64,000 nucleotides of DNA, taken from the NCBI RefSeq assembly GCF_040932035.1, contig NZ_JBFRBB010000002.1, positions 620,001 through 684,000 on the forward strand, written 5' to 3'. Source of the DNA: Hoeflea_A sp040932035. Its GTDB lineage: Bacteria; Pseudomonadota; Alphaproteobacteria; Rhizobiales; Rhizobiaceae. The notes under the pieces are model-generated. The model did not search any database and was not told the origin of the DNA. It saw nothing but the letters and a program-made list of their open reading frames with translations. The number at the start of each line of letters is the position of its first letter. Position 1 is the first letter of the stretch. The position numbers were made by a program, and so were the translations under genes. Positions 33,587-42,329 of this stretch are shown piece by piece.

Positions 33587-34957
33587 TTAAATCACCTCAT
33601 TGGGTCTGGCCGCGTCCCGTTTCATCCCAAACCACGCATAGATCAAAACCGCCAGCGTAAGCAAAGCGACAGCAGCAAAAATGGCCTGGTAGCTTTTTGT
33701 CGTCGAAAATATTGCGCTCGCCACGGCCATGCCAATGGTCCCGCCCAGCATTTGCGCCGACATGGCAATACCGCCGGCCTGCCCCTGATGTTCCGGGGTT
33801 ACAGCGTTCATATTGGCCTTCAGCGGCCCGATGAAAAGCAAAGGCATCGCAACAGCCCATAAGAGAAAAGCCGGGAGTATCAGCCAGTAATTCTGCATTG
33901 GCATAACGGCAGCAAACCACGCCACCGCTATGAACGCGAAAATGACGCCCGCCAATGCCGGCACCCGGCTGCCTATGCGATCGATGATCACACCGGTCGG
34001 AGCTGCCAGGAGAGGTTGCGGTGCCACGGTCGGAAGAATGGCAAGGCCGGCCACAAACGGACTCATCCCGAGTTCGGACTGAAAGTAGAGTGCCCCAAAT
34101 ACGAACAGGCAAACCTTCATGAACTGCGCAAGAAACACGATCGTGTTGCTGGCGGCAAATGTTGAGTTAGAAAACAACTCGAGATCGATAAGCGGGGCCC
34201 TGTGTCTCAACTCGAACACGACAAAGGCGACGGACAGTATAATTCCGGCAACAAGGGGAATGATGGTTATGGACCGTCCCCAGCCATAATCAGGTGCTTG
34301 CATAAGAGCAAATACGACAAGTCCCAGTCCTGCGCACAACAGTACAAGACCCGGAATATCCAGCGGCCGCGGATCCTTGCGCTCTTCAACGTTGCCCCAG
34401 GCCTTGACCACAACCACCACCATCGCCACCGTCAGAAACGGATTGACCCAGAAAATCCACCGCCATGATATAAAGTCGGCGAAAAGACCGCCTACCGCGG
34501 GACCAAGCGCCAGAAAAACCGTGCCGATCGTACCATTGATACCAAGCGCCTTGCCTTGCTGCTCCTGAGGAAAGATGGTTGTTATGATTGTGAGGCACAG
34601 CGGAAACAGAATGGCGGCGCCAACACCCTGCACAGCGCGCGCAAATATCAGAAGCTCCGTTGTCGGCGCGAAGCCGGCAGCTGTGGATGACAGGCCGAAA
34701 AGTGCAGTCCCGGACAGGAAAAGCGGTCTCAATCCAAATACGTCACCAAGCCGCCCCCCTATGGCCACCAGGCCGGCGAACACCAGCAAATAGGAATTCA
34801 CCACCCAGTGTGAGGCGATTTCCGACATGCCCAGTTCCGCCCTGATAACCGGCAGTGCAACACCGACAACGGTCTCGTCGAAAAGCACAAGACCAAGCCC
34901 GCCTGCCATTGCCGTCAAAAGCCACCATTTTCGGTTGTCATCGCTGATCTGCAGCAT
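33587..34957 (-). CDS. DHA2-type MFS drug efflux transporter, first of a tandem pair
   Basis: 456 residues, 14 hydrophobic segments; same length as its downstream paralogue and alike throughout. Motifs VLFDETVVGVALPVIRAEL and VAIGGRLGDVFGLRPLFL (motif A), GPAVGGLFADFISWRW (motif C) and the C-terminal GQAGGIAMSAQMLGGTIGMA. ATG 34957. It is divergently transcribed from the esterase gene across a palindrome-rich 165-base region. Duplication of a whole pump gene with conserved length suggests selection for two related substrates. Confidence 0.85.
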   Translation of the reverse strand: MLQISDDNRKWWLLTAMAGGLGLVLFDETVVGVALPVIRAELGMSEIASHWVVNSYLLVFAGLVAIGGRLGDVFGLRPLFLSGTALFGLSSTAAGFAPTTELLIFARAVQGVGAAILFPLCLTIITTIFPQEQQGKALGINGTIGTVFLALGPAVGGLFADFISWRWIFWVNPFLTVAMVVVVVKAWGNVEERKDPRPLDIPGLVLLCAGLGLVVFALMQAPDYGWGRSITIIPLVAGIILSVAFVVFELRHRAPLIDLELFSNSTFAASNTIVFLAQFMKVCLFVFGALYFQSELGMSPFVAGLAILPTVAPQPLLAAPTGVIIDRIGSRVPALAGVIFAFIAVAWFAAVMPMQNYWLILPAFLLWAVAMPLLFIGPLKANMNAVTPEHQGQAGGIAMSAQMLGGTIGMAVASAIFSTTKSYQAIFAAVALLTLAVLIYAWFGMKRDAARPNEVI

Positions 34958-35010
34958 TCGCCCCTTTCGGCACAGTGTCCTATCCGCAATGTGGGTAGTG
35001 CAACCTAGCA

Positions 35011-35086
35011 GAATTCCAAATTGCCGGAATATACTTTTCCGGAGAACAAATTGGCGGCATTATTCCGCCGAATACGATTGGAATTC
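35011..35086. promoter_or_regulatory. Palindrome-rich divergent promoter region
   Basis: Between the DHA2 gene and the esterase gene lie nested symmetric elements: GAATTCCAA (35011-35019) opposite TTGGAATTC (35078-35086); CCGGAA-N7-TTCCGG at 35024-35042; and GGCGG-N7-CCGCC at 35052-35068. A near-direct repeat CAAATTGCCGG / CAAATTGGCGG also occurs. This is the layout of a multi-operator region for one or more repressors. Confidence 0.45.
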
Positions 35087-35122
35087 CCAAGTCCCTGAAA
35101 GACAAACCAAAGCAGGATCTTA

Positions 35123-36028
35123 ATGGCCAGCCTCAGAAGCAAACTTCTTTCACTGGTTATCCGAATATTACGGAAAAAATCCTCATCGACGGCGGAAGGA
35201 ACGCATCGCCGCCTGAAATGGGCCCGGCCGCGTCAGAACTATAATCCACCACCAGGGATCAACAGGGATTTCGCGGTCAGGAAATCTGAGTTCAAGGGAT
35301 ATCCGGTCTTCGAATGGTCCGCACACGACACCAAACCCGATCTGCACGTCCTTTACCTGCATGGCGGCGGATATCTCTTTGAAATGACTGTATTTCACTG
35401 GAAATTTCTTGCAGCTCTGTCCGAAGAGCTCAATGCCCGGTTCATAGTTCCGATTTACCCGCTTGCGCCCGAACACAACTGGCAGGACGTCTACACAATG
35501 GTTATGCCGCTCTATGGCGACATCGCCGGAGAGGCGGCGGACGGAACCTTCGTGTTGATGGGGGACTCGGCCGGAGGCGGATTGGCCGCGGCAATGGCGC
35601 TCGAGGCGCAAAAACAGGGTTTGCCGGCGGCCGATCAACTGGTGCTGCTCAGCCCCTGGTTTGACCTTGGCCTTACAAATCATGCCATTGCTACCATTGA
35701 GCAGAACGATCCATGGCTTGGCATTGAAGGCGCGAGAGAAGCCGGCCGCCTCTATGCCGATGGTCACGATCTGAAGGACTACAGGCTCAGCCCCATTTAT
35801 GGAGACCTGGCCGAACTGCCGCCGACGCACATATACGTCGGATTGCGCGATATTATGAGCCCGGACTGCGTGTCGTTTGCGGAAATTGCCGATGCCTGTG
35901 GCTGCGACATTGAGCTCACCGTCGAGCCTGAAATGTTCCATGTGTGGATGCTGTTTGACATTCCCGAAGGATTACGGACCAGGAAGAGCATAATCGATGA
36001 TCTTGCGGGCACAAAACCCGCTCAATAA
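35123..36028 (+). CDS. Hormone-sensitive-lipase family alpha/beta esterase
   Basis: 301-residue hydrolase. Oxyanion motif HGGGY (residues 80-84), nucleophile elbow GDSAGGG with Ser149, catalytic Asp243 (YVGLRDIMSP) and His273 (MFHVW) complete the triad of the HSL/family IV esterases. No signal peptide; an N-terminal basic helix (RSKLLSLVIRILRKKS) may touch the membrane. Likely an esterase on short or medium acyl chains; natural substrate unknown. ATG 35123 with AGCAGGATC upstream. Divergent from the pump genes, so it may act on the compound they export. Confidence 0.88.
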   Translation: MASLRSKLLSLVIRILRKKSSSTAEGTHRRLKWARPRQNYNPPPGINRDFAVRKSEFKGYPVFEWSAHDTKPDLHVLYLHGGGYLFEMTVFHWKFLAALSEELNARFIVPIYPLAPEHNWQDVYTMVMPLYGDIAGEAADGTFVLMGDSAGGGLAAAMALEAQKQGLPAADQLVLLSPWFDLGLTNHAIATIEQNDPWLGIEGAREAGRLYADGHDLKDYRLSPIYGDLAELPPTHIYVGLRDIMSPDCVSFAEIADACGCDIELTVEPEMFHVWMLFDIPEGLRTRKSIIDDLAGTKPAQ

Positions 36029-36264
36029 CGTCGGATCACCCTCGATGCCGGCAAAGTGTTTACCCGGAAAGTCGCGTAGAAACCCGCCGTGGTTTTCGGC
36101 TATGTAGTAGATATGTCTGTTTTGTTTGTCCGTTCAATCTGTTTTTGCAGTGGAGGGCTAGCCCGAGACGTGCGACTATCTGATGACAATTGCAGCTTGA
36201 TCTGCGATCCCACCTCAAGCAGAACATCCGCATATTCTGCTTTGCCCATTGAAAGGACTGGATA

Positions 36265-37044
36265 ATGGATTTGGGACTGTCCGGCAGGAAGGCCATCATA
36301 TGCGCCTCCAGCCGTGGCCTTGGCAAGGGCTGTGCGGTGGCATTGGCCGAAGCCGGATGCGATATCGTAATCAATGGCAGGGATGAGCAGACACTGGCCG
36401 CAACGGCCAGGCAATTGCGCGACAAGGCAGCTGTCCGCGTTGATGTCGTGGCAGCAGATGTTTCAACCGCCGAAGGACAAAGAGCGCTTCTTGCAGCCTG
36501 CCCGGATCCGGACATTCTGATCAACAATAACGGCGGACCGCCCTTTCGCGATTTTCGGGCTCTCGACAGGGAGGCTATCCTGGAGGGCGTCACGCAAAAC
36601 ATGGTAACACCGATCGAGTTGATTCAGGGAGTGATCGACGGCATGTGCGAACGCCGTTTCGGTCGAATCGTCAATATAACGTCTTCATCCGTTTACATGC
36701 CCATACCGGGTCTGGATCTGTCCTCGGGCGCTCGGGCTGGGCTGACCTCATTTCTGGCGGGTGTGGCCAGAAGCGTTGCCAACAAGAACGTCACGATCAA
36801 CACGTTGCTCCCGGGCAAGATGGACACGGACCGGCTCACCGCGTCCTTCAAAAACACTTCCGCACAGAGCGGAAAATCAGTCGAGGACGTAAAGGCGGCA
36901 GCACTGAAGCAGGTTCCCGCAGCCCGAATGGGTACACCTGAGGAGTTTGGCAACACGTGCGCTTTCCTGTGTTCCACCTTCGCAGGTTACATTACAGGCC
37001 AGAACATCCTCGTGGATGGTGGCCTTTATCCCAGTGCATTTTAA
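36265..37044 (+). CDS. SDR-fold protein lacking the YxxxK catalytic pair
   Basis: 259-residue short-chain dehydrogenase/reductase fold. The Rossmann motif is ASSRGLGKG near residues 14-22 and the NNNGG motif is at about 87-91. The structural Ser (NITSSSV, near 140) is present, but the catalytic Tyr and Lys positions hold Ser153 and Arg157 (DLSSGARAGL), where active enzymes read YxxxK. A small subfamily with this change exists, so it may act differently or bind a ligand only. The C-terminus TGQNILVDGGLYPS is typical of SDR proteins. It lies 58 bases upstream of maeB, and may or may not share its transcript. Confidence 0.82.
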   Translation: MDLGLSGRKAIICASSRGLGKGCAVALAEAGCDIVINGRDEQTLAATARQLRDKAAVRVDVVAADVSTAEGQRALLAACPDPDILINNNGGPPFRDFRALDREAILEGVTQNMVTPIELIQGVIDGMCERRFGRIVNITSSSVYMPIPGLDLSSGARAGLTSFLAGVARSVANKNVTINTLLPGKMDTDRLTASFKNTSAQSGKSVEDVKAAALKQVPAARMGTPEEFGNTCAFLCSTFAGYITGQNILVDGGLYPSAF

Positions 37045-37101
37045 GACAGGACAAATTCTCCAATTCCGATTGCGGTGCAGGCAAGTTGAGGACCGACCCA
37101 C

Positions 37102-39408
37102 ATGAGTACGCATAAAGGCAAATCCAAAGCCCCCAAAAACAGCGATTTCGACGAAAGCGCACTGTTTTATCATCAGCATCCGCGCCCGGGAAAAATGGAG
37201 ATACAGGCCACCAAGCCGCTCGGTAACCAGCGTGACCTTGCACTTGCCTATTCACCGGGTGTCGCCGCGCCATGCCTTGCCATCCAGAACGATCCCGGCG
37301 TCGCCGCCGACTACACCGCAAGAGGCAACCTCGTCGCCGTTATTTCAAACGGCACGGCCGTTCTCGGGCTGGGCTCCATTGGGCCACTGGCATCAAAGCC
37401 GGTCATGGAAGGCAAGGCGGTGCTGTTCAAGAAATTCGCCGGCATCGACGTCTTCGACATTGAGGTCGACACCCAGGAAATCGACAACATGGTTTCGGTG
37501 GTATCGGCACTGGAGCCGACATTCGGCGGCATCAATCTGGAAGACATCAAGGCGCCCGAATGCTTCGAGATCGAACGCAGGCTGCGGGAAAAAATGAACA
37601 TTCCCGTTTTTCACGACGATCAGCACGGCACTGCCATCATTGTCGCTGCCGCTATCCTCAATGGTCTGGAACTAGCGGGTAAGAAACTTGCCGACGCGAA
37701 AATCGTCGCCTGCGGCGCTGGCGCTGCGTCGCTCGCCTGCCTCAATCTGCTGGTGGAACTTGGTGCCAAGCGCAAGAATATCTGGGTCCATGACATCGAA
37801 GGTCTGGTCTACAAGGGCCGCAAGGAACTCATGGACGAGTGGAAGGCCGTCTATGCACAGCATTCCGACAAGCGTGTGCTTGAAGAATGCATCCCCGGCG
37901 CTGACGTATTTCTCGGCCTTTCCGCGGCAAATGTGTTGAAGCCCGACATGCTCAGCCAGATGGCTGAAAATCCGTTGATCATGGCGCTCGCCAATCCGAC
38001 GCCTGAAATTATGCCGGAGGACGCACGAAAAGCCCGGCCCGACGCGATGATCTGCACTGGCCGCTCGGATTTTCCGAACCAGGTCAACAATGTCCTTTGC
38101 TTCCCCTATATCTTCCGCGGCGCGCTGGATTGCGGTGCGCGCACGATCAATGAAGAAATGAAAATGGCGGCCGTCCATGCCATTGCCGGGCTTGCCCGCG
38201 AAGAGGCTTCCGACGTTGCAGCAAAGGCTTATTCAGGAGAAACGCCTGTCTTCGGCCCGGACTACCTGATCCCCTCGCCTTTCGATCCGCGCCTGATCCT
38301 GCGTATTGCACCGGCTGTCGCCAAAGCCGCCGATGAATCGGGCGTTGCCATGCGTCCGATCAAGGACGCTGACGCCTATCTCGATCAACTCAACCGCTTC
38401 GTGTTCCGGTCCGGCCTGATCATGAAGCCGCTCTTTGCGGCGGCCAAGACCGCACAGAAAAAGCGGGTTGTCTTCTCAGAAGGCGAAGACGAACGCGTCT
38501 TGCGGGCAACGCAGGTTCTCATTGAAGAAAGCATCGCCGAACCGATCCTGATCGGACGTCCCGGCATCATTGAAACAAGGTTGAAGCGCTTCGGCCTCAA
38601 GATCCGGCCCGACAAGGATTTCCAGATCACAAACCCAAACGACGATCCCCGGTATCGCGATTATGTCGACCTCTATTTCTCGCTTGTTGGCCGAAAGGGA
38701 ATAAATCCGGAGGCCGCTCGCACCATCGTACGCACCAACACTACCGTGATCGGCGCCCTTGCGGTACGCCGCGGCGATGCGGATGCCATGATCTGTGGTG
38801 TCGAGGGACGGTACGCCCGCCATCTGAGGGACGTTGAGCAGGTCATCGGAAGACGCGAAGGCGTCCGTGACTTCTCCGCTCTCAGCCTGCTGATCTCGCA
38901 GCGCGGCGCCACGTTTTTTACTGACACATACGTATCGCTTGACCCGTCCGCCGAAGAAATCGCCGAAACCACGCTTATGGCCGCCAAGGAAATACAGCGT
39001 TTCGGCATAAAACCGCGCGCTGCCTTGGTATCCCACTCCAATTTCGGCACACGCGAGTCGGATACGGCACGCAAAATGCGCAAAGCCATAAGCCTTATCC
39101 ACGAAATGGACCCAAGCCTGGAGGCCGATGGCGAGATGCACGGCGATTCAGCGATTTCGGAAGCACTGCGCAACAGGGTCATGCCAAATTCGGTTCTGAC
39201 AGGCGAAGCAAACCTGCTGGTTTTCCCTAATCTGGATGCTGCAAATATCACCCTCGGTGTTGTAAAGACCATGACCGATGCGCTTCATGTCGGGCCAATC
39301 CTGCTGGGAGGCGCAAAACCTGCACACATTTTGTCTCCGTCGGTTACATCCCGTGGCGTTGTCAATATGGCAACTCTTGCGGTCGTTGAGGCATCAATTC
39401 CGGAGTAA
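37102..39408 (+). CDS. maeB: NADP-type malic enzyme with phosphotransacetylase-like domain
   Basis: 768-residue fusion enzyme that turns malate into pyruvate and CO2, usually making NADPH. Residues about 20-430 are the malic enzyme part: YSPGVAAPCLAI, PVFHDDQHGTAI (active-site and metal region), VACGAGAASLACLNLL (dinucleotide site) and ANPTPEIMP. Residues about 440-768 are a PTA-like domain (VFSEGEDERVLRATQVL, GDADAMICGVEG), which in this family regulates instead of making acetyl phosphate. Length is standard for the long MaeB form. ATG 37102. In rhizobia it helps C4-dicarboxylate use. Confidence 0.95.
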   Translation: MSTHKGKSKAPKNSDFDESALFYHQHPRPGKMEIQATKPLGNQRDLALAYSPGVAAPCLAIQNDPGVAADYTARGNLVAVISNGTAVLGLGSIGPLASKPVMEGKAVLFKKFAGIDVFDIEVDTQEIDNMVSVVSALEPTFGGINLEDIKAPECFEIERRLREKMNIPVFHDDQHGTAIIVAAAILNGLELAGKKLADAKIVACGAGAASLACLNLLVELGAKRKNIWVHDIEGLVYKGRKELMDEWKAVYAQHSDKRVLEECIPGADVFLGLSAANVLKPDMLSQMAENPLIMALANPTPEIMPEDARKARPDAMICTGRSDFPNQVNNVLCFPYIFRGALDCGARTINEEMKMAAVHAIAGLAREEASDVAAKAYSGETPVFGPDYLIPSPFDPRLILRIAPAVAKAADESGVAMRPIKDADAYLDQLNRFVFRSGLIMKPLFAAAKTAQKKRVVFSEGEDERVLRATQVLIEESIAEPILIGRPGIIETRLKRFGLKIRPDKDFQITNPNDDPRYRDYVDLYFSLVGRKGINPEAARTIVRTNTTVIGALAVRRGDADAMICGVEGRYARHLRDVEQVIGRREGVRDFSALSLLISQRGATFFTDTYVSLDPSAEEIAETTLMAAKEIQRFGIKPRAALVSHSNFGTRESDTARKMRKAISLIHEMDPSLEADGEMHGDSAISEALRNRVMPNSVLTGEANLLVFPNLDAANITLGVVKTMTDALHVGPILLGGAKPAHILSPSVTSRGVVNMATLAVVEASIPE

Positions 39409-39570
39409 AGCATTAAATTATCAAAACATCCGACCGAATAAATTAAGATAGCCGAAACAATCATTCACGGAATCCAGTTACATCCGGCTTCCCCCAGATG
39501 ATTTGGCTAGACTTCTGCTGGGGACGTCTCGACAATGCCGCCGCCCGAAATTGTTTGGGGGTTGTTCGAC

Positions 39571-40290
39571 ATGTCGAAACGACAAGTATTTTACGACTTA
39601 CTCAGCGAGCTGGAGCAGGATGAGGAAAAGGATACCGACGAGGTATTTGACAGGATTCAGGCGCAGTACGGAATCCGTCATCAAATCTACATCAACCTCT
39701 CCCTTGCGGCAGGACAGCAGAACGTCTTGGACATGCGCCATACGTTCCCGGAGGATTTTGTAGAGTTCTACAGGAAAAAAGGCCTGTTTTCTCTCGATCC
39801 GGTGATGCAGTCGGCTCTGACCGGGATCAAACCGGTCGACTGGCGTGTGTATCATTTGGGCGATCCTACCGCCGAAAAGATCTTTGCAATCGCCGCAGAG
39901 TATGGAGTGAGCGATATCGGAATGACCATTCCGTTGCTGTGTCGCGGCAGCCAGGCGGCCATGTTTGCCGTCAATGCCGATATGACACCGAAGGAATGGT
40001 CTCAATACCGTCTGGACGTGATCGGTGACATCCAGGTGCTGGCAACCTATTTGCATTCGGCCAGACAGGAACTCGCCCAGGAGCGCCTTCCCACGGACCT
40101 GACTGCACGGGAATCCGAGGTACTGACCTGGACGGCTGCCGGAAAGAGCTATTGGGAGATTTCCATGATCCTTGGAATCTCGGAACGCACTGTCAGGTTT
40201 TTCATGACCAATGCACGCCACAAACTGGGTGTCGTTACCAATCCGCAGGCAGTCGCCCAGGCGGTCTGGCGCGGCATCATTCCGCTGTAG
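39571..40290 (+). CDS. LuxR-family quorum-sensing regulator
   Basis: 239-residue regulator. Residues about 15-150 are the autoinducer-binding domain, with YRKKGLFSLDPVMQSAL and KPVDWRVYH carrying the aromatic and Asp residues that contact the acyl-homoserine lactone ring, and residues about 173-235 are a LuxR helix-turn-helix (LTARESEVLTWTAAGKSYWEIS, ISERTVRFFMTNARHKL). ATG 39571 is preferred over ATG 39535 because GGGGG lies 8-10 bases upstream. It sits 173 bases upstream of the LuxI gene, same strand, with a lux-box-like dyad between them. Confidence 0.9.
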   Translation: MSKRQVFYDLLSELEQDEEKDTDEVFDRIQAQYGIRHQIYINLSLAAGQQNVLDMRHTFPEDFVEFYRKKGLFSLDPVMQSALTGIKPVDWRVYHLGDPTAEKIFAIAAEYGVSDIGMTIPLLCRGSQAAMFAVNADMTPKEWSQYRLDVIGDIQVLATYLHSARQELAQERLPTDLTARESEVLTWTAAGKSYWEISMILGISERTVRFFMTNARHKLGVVTNPQAVAQAVWRGIIPL

Positions 40291-40384
40291 TTGGCGGCAC
40301 CTCCTCATTTTTCAGATCTGAATGGCATTCGAGCCGAAGGCTCGCATTAACCGAAGATTCAATCACAAAACGGTAGCGGCTGAA

Positions 40385-40404
40385 TACTGTCGCAACCGAC
40401 AGTA
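40385..40404. promoter_or_regulatory. Lux-box-like operator before luxI
   Basis: Perfect 20-base dyad: TACTGTCG, four-base spacer CAAC, CGACAGTA. It has the CTG...CAG arms and the 20-base length of a lux box, and lies 60 bases before the luxI start, where activator boxes usually sit. Confidence 0.7.
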
Positions 40405-40463
40405 CCCTGCAGGGTCGAACACAACACATAATTCTCCAGTCCTCAATCAACTGGAGAGTAAAT

Positions 40464-41111
40464 ATGATTAGGATTTTCAACGGGTTAGATAGAAAAATAC
40501 ATCCTGAAGAAACTGCCGAGATATTCCGGCTCCGCAAACGCGTATTCCACGACAGCCTCAAATGGGACGTAAAAATAACCGGGGACCAGGAACTCGACGA
40601 ATTTGACAGCGCAAATCCGCTTTATGTGGCTTCCATCTCACCAGCCACCGGAAAAATGCGTGGAGCGTTGCGCCTGCTTCCGACGCTCGGTCCAAATATG
40701 CTTGCCGACACATTTCCGCAGCTGATGAACGGCGAACCGGAAATCCGCAGTGCGGCAATTTGGGAATCAAGCCGGTTTTGCATCGATCCGGACCTCGTTC
40801 AGGACCGATCATCAAACCAGGTCACGGTCGCCGCGGCCGAACTCATGTGCGGGGTTGGCGAACTCGGTCTCGAATCCGGGATCTCGCACATCATCACCGT
40901 CACCGATGTGTTTTTGGAGCGCATGTTCCGGCGCATGGGATGCCCGGGCGAGCGGATCGGAAAGCCAAAGAGGATCGGTTCAGTGATCGCAGTCGCTGTG
41001 GGCTGGGAGGTCACGCAAGACCTGCTCGACCATATGAAATCAGTCGCATCGATTTCCGGACGCGTACTGGAAACGCCGATGACCCTGGAAGAGGCACGCC
41101 GGGCGGCTTGA
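40464..41111 (+). CDS. LuxI-family acyl-homoserine-lactone synthase
   Basis: 215-residue synthase that makes an acyl-homoserine lactone from an acyl carrier and S-adenosylmethionine. The invariant residues are seen: RLRKRVF...W (RKRVFHDSLKWDV), the Asp in ELDEFDSANPLYVAS, GALRLLPT, and the ESSRFCID block (Glu and Arg). The C-terminal GWEVTQDLLDHM region has no named motif. The acyl chain cannot be told from sequence. ATG 40464 with GGAGAG upstream. The preceding LuxR gene and the dyad complete a standard quorum-sensing circuit. Confidence 0.93.
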   Translation: MIRIFNGLDRKIHPEETAEIFRLRKRVFHDSLKWDVKITGDQELDEFDSANPLYVASISPATGKMRGALRLLPTLGPNMLADTFPQLMNGEPEIRSAAIWESSRFCIDPDLVQDRSSNQVTVAAAELMCGVGELGLESGISHIITVTDVFLERMFRRMGCPGERIGKPKRIGSVIAVAVGWEVTQDLLDHMKSVASISGRVLETPMTLEEARRAA

Positions 41112-41219
41112 TACGGGTTGGCCCTATGCAGCCACAACGCCTGCCTTGTCAAAGGTCGAAACCAGTATTTTCTGACCTAATTGGCGAGGCAAAGGCTACA
41201 CTTACAACCAATTCCGTGT

Positions 41220-42329
41220 ATGATTCCGTACATTCAAAGGGTTACGGTATTGAAGCGGATTGGTTCTGGACTGCAGCAATGGTCTGTCATGGTTGCGACT
41301 GCGCTGGTTTGCGCTTTGAACGCGACCATAACGGCTGGCGCGCAGGATAGTGCTGTGTGCGCAAGGCTGGAGGCTCAACTCGATCAATTCAACAATGTCG
41401 CACCGCGCGATGATCTGACCAGCCGGTATGACGCGGCCATCAGGCAGCATGAAAACAAGATAGCCAGACTGCGCATCGATCTTGGACGACTGGATTGTTC
41501 GGCTGGCAGCGTTATCGTGCTCGGAAGCAGGACCAGGTCTGTCTGCAGGCGCATGGAATCCGATCTCGTGCGCGAAGAATCACAACTGCAGTTCGCTCTG
41601 CGCCAAAGGCAGGCGGCAATCACAGGAAGCAATTCCGAAGCCAGGCAGCGCATCCTTGCGGCGTTGCGTGCCAATGGTTGTTCCGCATCCGACGGCATCA
41701 TCATCCGGGACACGCTGGGTGTGGAGGGCGACGAGGATCTGATCGATCTGGGCGATCCGTACAGCCGCTACCGCACAATGTGCGTCCGTATTTGCGATGG
41801 CTACTATTTCCCGATTTCCTACGCCTCCTCACCGGCGCAGTTCGATCGCGACGCCGAACGTTGTGCCAGCATGTGTCCCGGTGCCGAGGTCGATTTGTTC
41901 TTCCATCTGGTACCGGAGCAGGAAAGCGAGGAAATGGTCTCGGTCGCCGACCAGACCCCCTACCGCCTGCTGCCGACCGCCTTTGCCTATCGCAGAAGCG
42001 GTTCTGCCGGCGGACCACGATGCACATGTGAAGAAGGGCTTCCGCCCGCCGGGGACATTGCAGTTGCGCCCGGAAGCAGCCGCTCGGTTGTCATCATCGA
42101 TCCGAAAAAGGGCAATGTTCCCTCTGAATCCATCATCGACGGCAATCAGCCGGCCCAAAGTGAAATAGAGCAGAAAGAAACCTCGCAGACCGCCGGTTCA
42201 GACGAAAACGAACCGCCCGCCCGAGATATCGATCCGACCCGTCGTGTCAGGGTTGTCGGTCCAAAGTTCTTGCCCGACCAATCAGAGGCAATAGATCTGC
42301 GAGCTCCGGTCCCGAGCGAAGCCCGGTAA
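41220..42329 (+). CDS. DUF2865 secreted protein
   Basis: 369-residue exported protein. A signal peptide lies near residues 10-42 (VLKRIGSG then a hydrophobic core ending TITAGAQ). The mature part has the DUF2865 core: a Cys-rich pattern with RTMCVRICDGYYFPISYASSPAQFDRDAERCASMCPGAEVDLFFH (about 190-235), the hallmark of this rhizobial family, preceded by a coiled coil with RQHENKIARLRIDLGRLDC. The C-terminal 90 residues are low-complexity and polar. ATG 41220 is used; TTG 41181 is weaker. Its last 83 bases are also coding sequence for gltX on the other strand. Confidence 0.85.
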   Translation: MIPYIQRVTVLKRIGSGLQQWSVMVATALVCALNATITAGAQDSAVCARLEAQLDQFNNVAPRDDLTSRYDAAIRQHENKIARLRIDLGRLDCSAGSVIVLGSRTRSVCRRMESDLVREESQLQFALRQRQAAITGSNSEARQRILAALRANGCSASDGIIIRDTLGVEGDEDLIDLGDPYSRYRTMCVRICDGYYFPISYASSPAQFDRDAERCASMCPGAEVDLFFHLVPEQESEEMVSVADQTPYRLLPTAFAYRRSGSAGGPRCTCEEGLPPAGDIAVAPGSSRSVVIIDPKKGNVPSESIIDGNQPAQSEIEQKETSQTAGSDENEPPARDIDPTRRVRVVGPKFLPDQSEAIDLRAPVPSEAR

